DNA of 39,032 nucleotides from Clostridia bacterium. Its GTDB lineage: Bacteria; Bacillota; Clostridia; Oscillospirales; CAG-272. This document shows positions 8,985-17,194 of this stretch, one piece after another; positions within the stretch are counted from its first letter, which is position 1, and each line of letters begins with the position of its first letter. The stretch spans positions 1 to 39,032 of the forward strand of contig JAFVYW010000123.1 in assembly GCA_017508465.1 (NCBI GenBank), read 5' to 3'. The notes beneath the pieces were generated by a model, which did no database searches, had not been told where the DNA came from, and worked only from the letters and a program-made list of their open reading frames with translations. Position numbers and translations under genes: made by a program.

Positions 8985-9872
8985 ATGACAGGTAATATTT
9001 TTGAAATCAAACGATTTGCCGTCCACGATGGTGACGGCATCCGCACAACTGTTTTTTTCAAGGGTTGTCCCCTTCGTTGCGTATGGTGTCACAATCCGGA
9101 GGGCTTGTCCGCCAAAGGACAGCTCGCCTACTATGCGCACAAATGCATCGGTTGTATGGAATGTGCAAGCATATGCGAAAATGGAGCGCATCCATTGGTC
9201 GGTGGTGTCCACACCTTTGAGTACACGCTTTGTCAGGGCTGTGGCAAGTGCGCCGATGTCTGTCTTGGCGAGGCGCTGACATTCTACGGCAAAACGATAA
9301 CCGTCGGGGACCTGTTGCCCATGCTCCTCGCCGACCGTGAGTTTTATGAAAACTCTGGCGGTGGCATCACTCTTTCAGGCGGTGAATGTCTGCTGCAAGC
9401 CGACTTCTGCGCTGAACTGCTTTCCGCACTCAAAGCAGAGGGGATACATACGGCGGTCGACACCTGCGGAGATGTTCCGAAGGAGGCCTTTGACAAAGTC
9501 ATCCCCTTCACCGATGTTTTTCTCTACGACCTGAAAGCATACAAGGAAGAAACACATATCCGCGCCACAGGGCGCACGAACCTCCGCATCCTTGAAAATC
9601 TTCGTTATCTTCAGACACGCGGAAAAAAGGTCGAAATCCGCATTCCCTATGTGCCGCAATATAACGCGCAGGAAATGGACGACCTCGCGCGCGCACTTGC
9701 CCCGATGTCACATATCTATGCCGTGCGTATTCTTCCCTATCACGCCTATGCGAAGTCCAAATATCAGGCGCTTCATATGGAAGATACCATGCCAGAACAC
9801 ATACCGACCGACGATGAAATGAATGCGGTGCGCTTGCGCTTTCAGGAAATCTCACGGTTAAAATGCTTATGA
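8985..9872 (+). CDS. Radical SAM glycyl radical enzyme activase 1
   Basis: 295 residues. The radical SAM cluster CxxxCxxC is C28/C32/C35 (GCPLRCVWCHNPEG). Two ferredoxin-type [4Fe-4S] sets follow, C54/C57/C60/C64 and C83/C86/C89/C93, as in non-PFL GRE activases. It uses SAM to abstract hydrogen from G710 of the upstream GRE. The signature before the cluster reads DGDGIRTT, where DGPGIRTT is usual. The ATG at 8985 is chosen for the AAAGG just upstream and the family-typical N terminus; spacing is short (4 nt). A 95-bp stretch (9375-9469) is nearly identical to the second activase. Confidence 0.95.
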   Translation: MTGNIFEIKRFAVHDGDGIRTTVFFKGCPLRCVWCHNPEGLSAKGQLAYYAHKCIGCMECASICENGAHPLVGGVHTFEYTLCQGCGKCADVCLGEALTFYGKTITVGDLLPMLLADREFYENSGGGITLSGGECLLQADFCAELLSALKAEGIHTAVDTCGDVPKEAFDKVIPFTDVFLYDLKAYKEETHIRATGRTNLRILENLRYLQTRGKKVEIRIPYVPQYNAQEMDDLARALAPMSHIYAVRILPYHAYAKSKYQALHMEDTMPEHIPTDDEMNAVRLRFQEISRLKCL

Positions 9873-9891
9873 TTTTCCAACAATAGTTTAC

Positions 9892-9921
9892 AAAAGCCAG
9901 CATTTTCATGCTGGCTTTTCC
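9892..9921. terminator. Bidirectional terminator after GRE-1/activase
   Basis: AAAAGCCAGCAT (9892-9903) pairs with ATGCTGGCTTTT (9908-9919). It ends both the GRE-1 operon and the convergent AraC gene. Confidence 0.92.
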
Positions 9922-9922
9922 T

Positions 9923-10720
9923 CTATCTGAATGTTGTGACACCGAGCCGTTTATACTCACTCGGGGTGTAACCTGTTTTTGATTTAAAGATTTTACTGAA
10001 ATGATAAATATCACAATAACCAAGATGCTCTGCCACATCGCCCACACTATATTTTTCGCTTTGCAAAAGCTCACGCGCGAGCTGCATTTTCAATGACAGA
10101 ATATACTCCTTGGGCGTACATTTGAACTCGTCAAAGAAAAGCATCTCAAAATATCTCGGGCTCATTCTGGCAATCGACGAGAGCATCGATACGCGAAAAT
10201 CCCGCTCCAGATAATGCGTGTGCAGGTAGGTGATCGCCTCAGCAATCTTCATGCGGTTTTCACCGCTTGCGTAATAGAGTTCATTGCGGATGAGCGAAGA
10301 AAGAATTTTATAAAAAATGGATTTCAGATCCGCCTCCGTCTCCGGCTTTTTAAGAAGCCATTTTGTCTCGGCATCCGAAAACAGAGCGCGCAGGGGATTA
10401 TCTTTTGACAAACGAACGCAGAAGGGACGGATTTGCGGCGCATCGGCAAGCTCAAAATCGAAAGCAATCACCGCGCCCCGCTCTTCGCAAAAGTCTATCG
10501 AGTACACCTCGCCCCGAGGGATAAAGGTTATGGAATGCGGTGGTGTATCGAGCGTTCTGTCAGCGAAACGGTAGGTCTCTGTCCCCTCAAGGGTGTAGAG
10601 AAAACCACAATGGTTGCGACCGCCATTTTTCATCGGATAATCGCTTTTTTTCGCAATATATCGCGCGACGAGATTTACTTCCCTGACACACGCCGAACGA
10701 TAAAACTCAATCTTTGTCAT
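9923..10720 (-). CDS. AraC-family transcriptional regulator (GRE-2 operon neighbour)
   Basis: 265 residues with a cupin-like sensor (HCGFLYTLEGTETYRF, then TPPHSITFIPRGEVYSIDF) and a C-terminal AraC HTH pair (about 175-260: VSMLSSIARMSPRYFEMLFF and SVGDVAEHLGYCDIYHFSKI). AGGAG lies 6 nt before the ATG. It is divergent from the lipoprotein-GRE-2 operon, 169 bp between start codons, and is its likely regulator. Sequence is clearly different from the AraC at 5869, consistent with a different effector. Confidence 0.92.
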   Translation of the reverse strand: MTKIEFYRSACVREVNLVARYIAKKSDYPMKNGGRNHCGFLYTLEGTETYRFADRTLDTPPHSITFIPRGEVYSIDFCEERGAVIAFDFELADAPQIRPFCVRLSKDNPLRALFSDAETKWLLKKPETEADLKSIFYKILSSLIRNELYYASGENRMKIAEAITYLHTHYLERDFRVSMLSSIARMSPRYFEMLFFDEFKCTPKEYILSLKMQLARELLQSEKYSVGDVAEHLGYCDIYHFSKIFKSKTGYTPSEYKRLGVTTFR

Positions 10721-10746
10721 AGCCTGCTCCTTTTTTCATTTTCTTC

Positions 10747-10775
10747 ATTATAGCATGTACCACGGACAATTGCAA
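10747..10775 (-). promoter_or_regulatory. Promoter of the AraC gene beside the GRE-2 operon
   Basis: Minus strand TTGCAA (10770-10775), 17 bp, TGC-TATAAT (10747-10752). Confidence 0.8.
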
Positions 10776-10827
10776 GTTTTTTTTCGCAATTTATTTCGCA
10801 AAAACACAAATGTTACGGTTTTGTGCA

Positions 10828-10856
10828 TTTACAAAACGCCATTGGATTGCTAAAAT
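10828..10856 (+). promoter_or_regulatory. Promoter of the lipoprotein-GRE-2 operon
   Basis: TTTACA (10828-10833), 17 bp, TGC-TAAAAT (10851-10856), 33 bp before the ATG. Its design matches the GRE-1 promoter (TTTACA plus TGC). Confidence 0.75.
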
Positions 10857-10889
10857 GAAGATGAAATAAACAAAGGAAAGGTATCCGAT

Positions 10890-12725
10890 ATGAAAAAGTT
10901 CGCTTTCGCTCTCCTTTTGCTTGCGCTGACCTTTACCCTCTTTGCCTGTGACAAAGAAGAGGAAGATGTACCCGTCCCGAGTACAAAAGAGTACACCGTT
11001 ACATTCGTGATGTATACCGAGCGCACAACACACACCTATAAAGAAGGAGAAACCATCGTCCCGCCCACGCTTGAACCCTATGAGACTTCCGAATTCTTTG
11101 TGGTTTTTGATGGATGGGAAAAAGAATTTCTTCCTGTAACAGCAGATGCCACATACAAGGCGCTGTATCACCTCGAATACAAGGATTATACCGCAACCTT
11201 TGTGATGGGCGAAAAAACGCAAACCATCCCGACACCATACGGTACCATCCCGACACCACCCGAAGATGTCCCCGATTACAAAGGAATGAAATTTCTTATG
11301 TGGGATAAGGAGCTTGCGACATCAACCGTGGATGTAACTTATACCGCGATTTACTATGATGCCACGATGATTGAAAAAGAGGCGTTTGCCGATGCTCTCG
11401 CCGCCGACCTCATCCATTACTCTTCCATTGATGGAGGGGATGTCGGTGTTGAATTGCTTCACCGTGCCGTCGGCTTCTATATTCTCGCTATACAGGAATA
11501 CAAAAACCCGCAAGGAGGCGAGGTTGCCGAACGCATTGTTGAGCATCTGACAAGCATCGTCACCAAAGACAGAGCGCCCAACCTCGATGGCGACACCAAC
11601 TGGGAATACACCCCGATGATTGCAGGAATCGCCCTCGCCAGAGTGACGCCGGGCGTATGGGAGAAGGTCCCTGTGGATATACAGATACGATTGCATACCT
11701 TAATGCGCGCTGTCGCCTATCTCGGTTCGGTACTCACCTCTGACCACAATGCTTATCGCACCGGTCCTGGCATGAACGGAAACTACTATAAAGACTGGAA
11801 TCCCAACTATCGTCTCGGCAATGTTCCCCTGATGATTTACGCTACCTACTTCTTCGGTGAAGGCAATATGACGGAAGGCGCAAGGGTAGTCAACGGCTAT
11901 CTGAAATCCTTTGATGAAGCCACTTATGAGGAAATCGTTAACACCTTCCAGAAATACGGCTGGCGACGCGCGTTCAAAAACTGGACCACTGTGGGAGAAA
12001 ATGACAGCGGTAACGCGAGGAAAATGCTGGTGGAAGGAGGGCAAATCATATCGAAGGATGGCGCAGTTTCAAGCGGAAACGGCGTTCGTGGCGCAGGTCT
12101 GGACTACACATATAAAACCTTCCCTCTCGATGAAAGCGAAAAAATCATTCAGCATCTTGTCAACTATAACTACGGAGCGCAGGCAATGTCCACGGGTTCT
12201 TATGAAGGCAAGAGCTACCTCAATGTAAAGAGTACACATTTGTATGATATCAACGGTGATGGCGCTGACGAGCTTGTCGCTTATATCTATGATGAAAGCA
12301 CCTCTCCCTATCTTGGCGAGAATGGTATGATGACGGAATTTGCATCAGGCAACCGCTCATCGTTACTCTACTGCACACACGATTTCGTGATGACCACAAT
12401 TCTTCTCCACTCGGCGCGCGAGATGAAGCTTTATACAAAGAACGCAGGTGGTGAGCGTGTGGAAATCAAGGACAGTACCGGAAAAGCGCGCGTCCTCTTC
12501 GACTGCACCACAAATGAGGACTTCTTCTATCGCGTGCAAATCGGCAACGAAGATCTGATTTACAAAGGCATTCACGGCTATATGAGTTATGCGACAGGCA
12601 TCTATGGCGAATCGCTAAAGCTCCTGTACGAAAGCGTTGAGCCAAACTACACGATGGCAAAATCCATCTGGCGCACCGCCCTGCTCCCTCTTGGCACGGT
12701 CCGCCCTGCTGAAAGCTACAAATAA
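10890..12725 (+). CDS. Lipoprotein with InlB-type repeats and a large unrecognised domain
   Basis: 611 residues. A signal peptide with lipobox LFAC (C20) predicts anchoring to the outer face of the membrane. Residues about 33-160 hold two beta-grasp repeats of the Listeria-Bacteroides/InlB B-repeat type (YTVTFVMY...FDGWEKE and YTATFVMG...FLMWDKE). The remaining 450 residues form a helix-rich Asn/Tyr/Trp-rich domain (NAYRTGPGMNGNYYKDWNPN); helical-toroid polysaccharide lyases and hydrolases look similar, but I cannot name a family. An acidic loop DINGDGAD near residue 455 could bind calcium. It is first in the operon with GRE-2, a transporter and an activase, so it may release or bind the substrate outside the cell. 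Confidence 0.8.
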   Translation: MKKFAFALLLLALTFTLFACDKEEEDVPVPSTKEYTVTFVMYTERTTHTYKEGETIVPPTLEPYETSEFFVVFDGWEKEFLPVTADATYKALYHLEYKDYTATFVMGEKTQTIPTPYGTIPTPPEDVPDYKGMKFLMWDKELATSTVDVTYTAIYYDATMIEKEAFADALAADLIHYSSIDGGDVGVELLHRAVGFYILAIQEYKNPQGGEVAERIVEHLTSIVTKDRAPNLDGDTNWEYTPMIAGIALARVTPGVWEKVPVDIQIRLHTLMRAVAYLGSVLTSDHNAYRTGPGMNGNYYKDWNPNYRLGNVPLMIYATYFFGEGNMTEGARVVNGYLKSFDEATYEEIVNTFQKYGWRRAFKNWTTVGENDSGNARKMLVEGGQIISKDGAVSSGNGVRGAGLDYTYKTFPLDESEKIIQHLVNYNYGAQAMSTGSYEGKSYLNVKSTHLYDINGDGADELVAYIYDESTSPYLGENGMMTEFASGNRSSLLYCTHDFVMTTILLHSAREMKLYTKNAGGERVEIKDSTGKARVLFDCTTNEDFFYRVQIGNEDLIYKGIHGYMSYATGIYGESLKLLYESVEPNYTMAKSIWRTALLPLGTVRPAESYK

Positions 12726-12745
12726 TTATGAAAAGGATATATACT

Positions 12746-14974
12746 ATGCTTTGGAACACATTTGAACAAGATAAGGAAAAGCTTGACCGCTATCACAATC
12801 CGAACTGGGAGGCGGGAAGCGGACTTACCGACTATGATGACATTCAGAGAGAAATCTACCGCATCAAAGAAGAACACATCGACGAGCCACATCCGCAGGT
12901 ATTCGCGAAGATGATTGAGTTCGTACTCACCAAGGCGGCGATTGAAGTCCGTCCGATTGACTGGTTCGGTCTCAATATTGCGGGTTGGGTTCCCGACAGA
13001 GCGAAGTTTCCCTACCGCGTTATGCAAGGTCTCATTCAGACATGGGAAGAGGAGATGTATACACATGCCGAGGACGGTCCCGAAATCCTCGCCTTGCGCG
13101 AGCTTCATGTAGCGTGCGGTGCAGGATGGAGCTACCCCGACAATGACCACTCGAAGCCCTATTGGGACGATATTCTCCCTCTCGGCATCCCCGGATTGCT
13201 CGCCCGTGTCAGATATTATCGTGACGAAAAAATCAAGTCGGGCGACTATCCCGACGAGGTCCGCGACTTCTACGAGGGCGTTATCCGCGTTTATGAAGCC
13301 CTGATTGCCCTTCTCTATCGCTTTGCCGCTTGTGCTGAAAAGCACATTACGGAAAATGAGAAGATGCCCATCATGCATGCTGCACTGCTGAAGCTCGCAG
13401 AAGGCGCGCCCACAACGCTTTACGAAGTCATGCTTCTCACCTACTTCTATACACTCATTCAGGAATATGTCACAGGCATTCAGACGAGAACGCTCGGCAA
13501 CATCGATACCCTCTGGCGTCCTTATTACGAAAAGGCACTCGCGGACGGCTCGCTCACTCGCGAGAATGTCAAAGAACTGTTCAAATACTTCTATATGCAG
13601 TATGAAATGGCAGGTCACCCCCATGCGCAACCCGTATTCTTCGGCGGCACAGATGGTGAAGGAAATGATCTCGTCAATGACCTCTCTTATCTGTGTCTTG
13701 AGGCGTATGAAGAACTCAATATCATCAGCCCGAAGCTCCAGATTGCCGTCTCGGAAAAGACACCTCACGAATTCCTGAAAAAGTGCTGTGATATGATTCG
13801 CGCAGGACACACCGCCATCGCGTTTGTCAACGAGGAACTCGGCAGAGCGTCGATGAGCCTGTTCACCGATGACCCCGAGGATGTCAAGCGGCTTTCCCTC
13901 TCGGGTTGCTACAACTTCTCCTTAAAGGAAAATGTCCAGCCCGAATCCGTCGGTATCAGTTTTGTCAAGGGTGTGGAACTGGCTTTTCACAATGGTATAG
14001 ACCCCCTGACAGGCAACAAGCTCGGCATCGAAACCGGTGAGCTCTCTACCTTCGACACCTTTGATAAGTTCTATCGGGCATACATGGCGCAGACATTCAA
14101 GCTCGTCGAGGATGCGATTCGCATTTCCGACTTCTATGACAGACACTTTATCGAGATGAGCCCCTCGCCCATGCTCTCCGCAAACTTTGAATACGCCATT
14201 CGTCAGGGCAAGGATGTCTACTTCAACGGCTCGAAATATCACAATACCGTTATCACCGTCTCCTGTCTTGCGACGGCGGTGGACTCGCTCTATGCGGTCA
14301 AAAAATATGTGTATGACCTCGGAATTGTCTCCCTCGAGGAGCTGCGCACTGCACTCCAGAACAACTGGGTGGGCTATGAAAACTTACAGAAAATGATTTC
14401 TTCTGACCCTGAAAAATACGGCAACAACCTCGAAGGTCCTGACGCCATCGCTGCCGATATCATGAAAAAGGTCGGCGAGCTCATCATCTCCCATCGCACA
14501 TGGCTCGGTCACCCCTATTCGCCTGACGCCGAGGGTATCGTTCATGGTATCAACTACGGCAAAAAGACAGGCGCAACACCCGACGGCAGATTTGCCTTTG
14601 ACCAGCTCTCAAAGAACCTGCAATCCGTCTTCGGCTGCGACCGCCGCGGTGTACTTGCTTACATCAACTCCGTCACCAAGATTGACGCCTTCCTTTACCC
14701 CAATGGCGCGCCCATCGATTTCGTTCTTCACCCCACCGCAGTAGCAGGCGACGAAGGTCTGGATGTGATGGTCTCTCTCATCCGTTCCACCTTCCGCAAG
14801 GGTGGCGCTGCGATTCAGGGTAATGTATACAGCGCAGAGCTTCTCCGCGACGCGCAGAAAAACCCCGAAAAATACAAGGGACTTCAGGTTCGCCTTTGTG
14901 GTTGGAGCCAGTATTTCAACAAGCTCTCCCGCGATGAGCAGGATATGTTGATCCGCCAGGCAGAAACGGCATAA
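12746..14974 (+). CDS. Glycyl radical enzyme 2 (substrate unknown; Asn in the Cys loop)
   Basis: 742 residues. The thiyl Cys is C388 in SGCYNFSL; N390 takes the place of the Glu seen two residues after the Cys in GRE-1 and in many GRE eliminases. The radical Gly is G719 in VRLCGWSQ, again CGW instead of the usual GY, 23 residues from the end. Conserved framework segments such as NGSKYHNT and KTGATPDGRFA are present. The ATG at 12746 is preferred over 12728 because AAAAGGA lies at 12731-12737. It follows the lipoprotein by 20 bp and precedes the EamA gene by 3 bp. Loss of the Glu argues against the standard dehydratase mechanism; reaction unknown. Confidence 0.9.
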   Translation: MLWNTFEQDKEKLDRYHNPNWEAGSGLTDYDDIQREIYRIKEEHIDEPHPQVFAKMIEFVLTKAAIEVRPIDWFGLNIAGWVPDRAKFPYRVMQGLIQTWEEEMYTHAEDGPEILALRELHVACGAGWSYPDNDHSKPYWDDILPLGIPGLLARVRYYRDEKIKSGDYPDEVRDFYEGVIRVYEALIALLYRFAACAEKHITENEKMPIMHAALLKLAEGAPTTLYEVMLLTYFYTLIQEYVTGIQTRTLGNIDTLWRPYYEKALADGSLTRENVKELFKYFYMQYEMAGHPHAQPVFFGGTDGEGNDLVNDLSYLCLEAYEELNIISPKLQIAVSEKTPHEFLKKCCDMIRAGHTAIAFVNEELGRASMSLFTDDPEDVKRLSLSGCYNFSLKENVQPESVGISFVKGVELAFHNGIDPLTGNKLGIETGELSTFDTFDKFYRAYMAQTFKLVEDAIRISDFYDRHFIEMSPSPMLSANFEYAIRQGKDVYFNGSKYHNTVITVSCLATAVDSLYAVKKYVYDLGIVSLEELRTALQNNWVGYENLQKMISSDPEKYGNNLEGPDAIAADIMKKVGELIISHRTWLGHPYSPDAEGIVHGINYGKKTGATPDGRFAFDQLSKNLQSVFGCDRRGVLAYINSVTKIDAFLYPNGAPIDFVLHPTAVAGDEGLDVMVSLIRSTFRKGGAAIQGNVYSAELLRDAQKNPEKYKGLQVRLCGWSQYFNKLSRDEQDMLIRQAETA

Positions 14975-14977
14975 ACC

Positions 14978-15907
14978 ATGTCAGAGGGATTGTTTCAAAC
15001 CAAAAGGGGCGTCACCCTGATAGCGATAGTCTATACCTTTCTGTGGGGGTGCGCCTTCCCGCTTGTCAAAATCTGCATGAGCGAGTTCGGAGCGGTGGAT
15101 AACATGTCGAAATGCCTCGTCGCAGGCTTTCGCTTCACACTCTCCGGTCTCGCGCTCTCCCTCTTTGCGACCTTCCTGCAAAAGAAGGAGAACACTTACC
15201 GACCAGCAAAAAAAGACATTCTTCCCATTCTCTCCTATGGTGTTCTCGGCACAGCGCTTCAATATGCCTTAACTTACATCGGACTCTCGCATGTCGAGGC
15301 GTCCAAGGGGGCGATTTTCGACCAGATGTGCGTTTTCATTATCATTATTGTGAGTGGTCTCTTCATGAAAAATGATAAGCTCACTCTCCTGAAAATTGTC
15401 GGCACAGCGGTCGGACTGCTCGGCATTCTCGCATCCAGTACCGAGAAAATGTCCCTTACTTTTACGATGAAGGGTGAGGGTGTCATGGTCCTCGTCGCCT
15501 TCGTGCAAGCAGGCGCGTACTTTGTTGCAGCGCTTTTTGCCAATAAAATACCGTCCATTTTTCTCGTCGGCTACGGACAGCTCTCGGGCGGTGTGCTTCT
15601 CATTCTCTTCTCCCTCCTGGCAGGCGGAAGGGTACATATCATAACGCCGACGGGCATTCTCACCCTGCTTGCCCTCGCGGCAATCGCAGGCGTGGCGTAT
15701 GTTCTCTCGCTCATCCCCCTTCGTTATTTCCCCGCCTCCGAGGTCTCGGTGTTCAATCTTCTCATTACAGTCTTTGGCGTTGTGATGGGTGGCGTGATTC
15801 TGAACGAGAACATCCTGCGCATAGAATATCTTATCTCACTTCTTCTCGTTTCCCTCGGTATTTTTCTTGTCAATTACAGAGGTCATAAGCATGGCAAAAA
15901 TCTTTGA
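14978..15907 (+). CDS. EamA-family (DMT superfamily) transporter
   Basis: 309 residues with about ten hydrophobic helices in two repeated halves, as in EamA/RhaT-type drug/metabolite transporters. Marks include LWGCAFPLVKI in helix 1 and LNENILRIEYLISLLLVSLGIFLVNYRG at the end. The gene starts 3 bp after the GRE-2 stop with only a weak SD, so it is translationally coupled, and it overlaps the activase by 17 bp. Being wedged between a GRE and its activase suggests that it moves the GRE substrate in or the product out. Direction and solute cannot be read from sequence. Confidence 0.9.
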   Translation: MSEGLFQTKRGVTLIAIVYTFLWGCAFPLVKICMSEFGAVDNMSKCLVAGFRFTLSGLALSLFATFLQKKENTYRPAKKDILPILSYGVLGTALQYALTYIGLSHVEASKGAIFDQMCVFIIIIVSGLFMKNDKLTLLKIVGTAVGLLGILASSTEKMSLTFTMKGEGVMVLVAFVQAGAYFVAALFANKIPSIFLVGYGQLSGGVLLILFSLLAGGRVHIITPTGILTLLALAAIAGVAYVLSLIPLRYFPASEVSVFNLLITVFGVVMGGVILNENILRIEYLISLLLVSLGIFLVNYRGHKHGKNL

Positions 15908-16775
15908 TATCAAACACTTTTCCGTCCACGACGGTCCTGGAATTCGCACAACGGTGTTCTTTAAGGGCTGCCCTCTGAAATGCCTGTGGTGTCACAATCC
16001 CGAAAGCATTTCGGCGAAAACACAACTCGCCTTCTCTGCCGAAAAATGCGCCCATTGTGGCGCATGTGTAGCGGTTTGCCCGAGTGGCGTGCATATTCTC
16101 AGGGAAGAAAAGCATATCCTACATAAGGAAAACTGCACCTTCTGTCGCGCATGCGAGAATATCTGCCCCGTCGGCGCTCTGACCGTCTACGGCAAGGAAG
16201 TCGGCCTTGGTGAAGTCCTTCGCGAAGCGCTCGAGGATCGCGATTTTTATGGCGCATCGGGCGGTGTCACCCTGTCTGGCGGCGAATGTCTGCTGCAAGC
16301 CGATTTCTGCGCCGAGCTGCTTTCTGCACTCAAAGCAGAGGGAATACATACGGCGGTCGACACCTGCGGTTATGTCCCGCGCGAGACGCTCGATAAGGTC
16401 TCTTCCTACACCGACCTTTTCCTCTATGACCTCAAAGCCTTTGATGAAGATGTCCATATCCGCCTTACAGGAAGGTCGAACGATATCATACTCGAGAACC
16501 TTCGTTATCTCGACGCTATCGGCAAGAAGGTCGAAATCCGCATTCCCTATGTACCGCGCGCAAATGGCAATCAGATTGACAAAATCGCACATTTTATTGC
16601 ATCTCTTCATAACATCACCGCGGTTCGTGTTCTTGCCTACCACAACTTTGCGCTCTCAAAATACGATGCGCTCGGCATGGAAAATACCTCTCCCGAGGGC
16701 ATCCCCACAAACGAAGAAATGCGCCTCGTCCGCGCTCGTATGCATGAACTGACAGGTCTCCCTGTCCCTGATTGA
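15891..16775 (+). CDS. Radical SAM glycyl radical enzyme activase 2
   Basis: 294 residues. The radical SAM motif is C27/C31/C34 in the canonical context DGPGIRTTVFFKGCPLKC, with two ferredoxin sets C53/C56/C59/C63 and C82/C85/C88/C92. It presumably installs the radical on G719 of GRE-2. The start at 15891 is chosen for AGAGGT at 15878-15883 and the family N terminus; the longer frame from 15867 lies fully inside the transporter gene. It is last in the operon. Segments 16275-16369 and the region coding GKKVEIRIPYVP are almost identical in DNA to activase 1. Confidence 0.94.
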   Translation: MAKIFDIKHFSVHDGPGIRTTVFFKGCPLKCLWCHNPESISAKTQLAFSAEKCAHCGACVAVCPSGVHILREEKHILHKENCTFCRACENICPVGALTVYGKEVGLGEVLREALEDRDFYGASGGVTLSGGECLLQADFCAELLSALKAEGIHTAVDTCGYVPRETLDKVSSYTDLFLYDLKAFDEDVHIRLTGRSNDIILENLRYLDAIGKKVEIRIPYVPRANGNQIDKIAHFIASLHNITAVRVLAYHNFALSKYDALGMENTSPEGIPTNEEMRLVRARMHELTGLPVPD

Positions 16776-16836
16776 TATAATACAAAACGAAAACCACCTG
16801 CCGCTTCAGTGTGTTATCCTTAACGGAGAACACACA

Positions 16837-16996
16837 ATGAATTGCAACCTCGCGCTTGCGTGAATTGAAAGACAAGCTTTCATGAATTGCCTGCGGCATG
16901 AATTGTGCCTTACGGCACATCGGTTGCAATTCAATTCATGGAGCGAAGCGAGAATTCATGGCGAAGCCAATTCATGATGCGTTAGCATCAATTCAT
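16837..16996. repeat. Mini-hairpin array with inverted spacers, AATTCAT type
   Basis: Short hairpins of differing sequence are separated by a constant 7-mer. In the left half the 7-mer reads ATGAATT (16837, 16882, 16898, and TGAATT at 16861); in the right half it is inverted to AATTCAT (16933, 16953, 16969, 16990). An outer stem, GAATTGCAACC (16839-16849) with GGTTGCAATTC (16922-16932), closes the left half. Hairpins include GCCTGCGGC, GTGCCTTACGGCAC, GGCGAAGCC and GATGCGTTAGCATC. It follows the GRE-2 operon and precedes its terminator. It is not a CRISPR: the units are not direct repeats and there are no unique spacers of constant length. Confidence 0.85.
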
Positions 16997-17011
16997 TCAC
17001 AGAAAACAAAC

Positions 17012-17058
17012 AGAGCAAGAAATGGAGGATTTGTTTCCTTCTGTTCTTGCTCTTTCTG
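17012..17058 (+). terminator. Terminator downstream of the GRE-2 operon
   Basis: AGAGCAAGAA (17012-17021) pairs with TTCTTGCTCT (17044-17053), with an inner GGA/TCC pairing, followed by TTCTGTC. The T-run is imperfect. The arms match those of the terminator at 5813-5859. Confidence 0.7.
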
Positions 17059-17143
17059 TCGTTATAAGGGGTTCGCTTTTAAGAACGCGCCCACGCTTTT
17101 CAATCATTAATTGAGTTTTATTTCTTTTTCAAACAATAATTGC

Positions 17144-17172
17144 TTGATTTTTCTATTTTCATTTGTTATAAT
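17144..17172 (+). promoter_or_regulatory. Promoter of the kinase fusion-murQ operon
   Basis: TTGATT (17144-17149), 17 bp, TATAAT (17167-17172), followed by AAGGAGGG and the ATG at 17195. The encoded protein has its own HTH domain, so autoregulation is plausible. Confidence 0.82.
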
Positions 17173-17194
17173 GAAGAAAAAGGAGGGCGAAAAA

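Larger units (their letters stand above)
16776..17194. other. 419-bp intergenic region
   Basis: No credible coding sequence. It holds the mini-hairpin array (16837-16996), the operon terminator (17012-17058) and the promoter of the kinase fusion gene (17144-17172). The short stretch CGTTATAAGGGGTTCGC around 17060 shows nothing recognisable. Confidence 0.8.

Noticed and set aside
16837..16996. CRISPR array
   Set aside because: No direct repeats of constant length with unique spacers, and no cas genes in the window; the constant part is a 7-mer that inverts midway.
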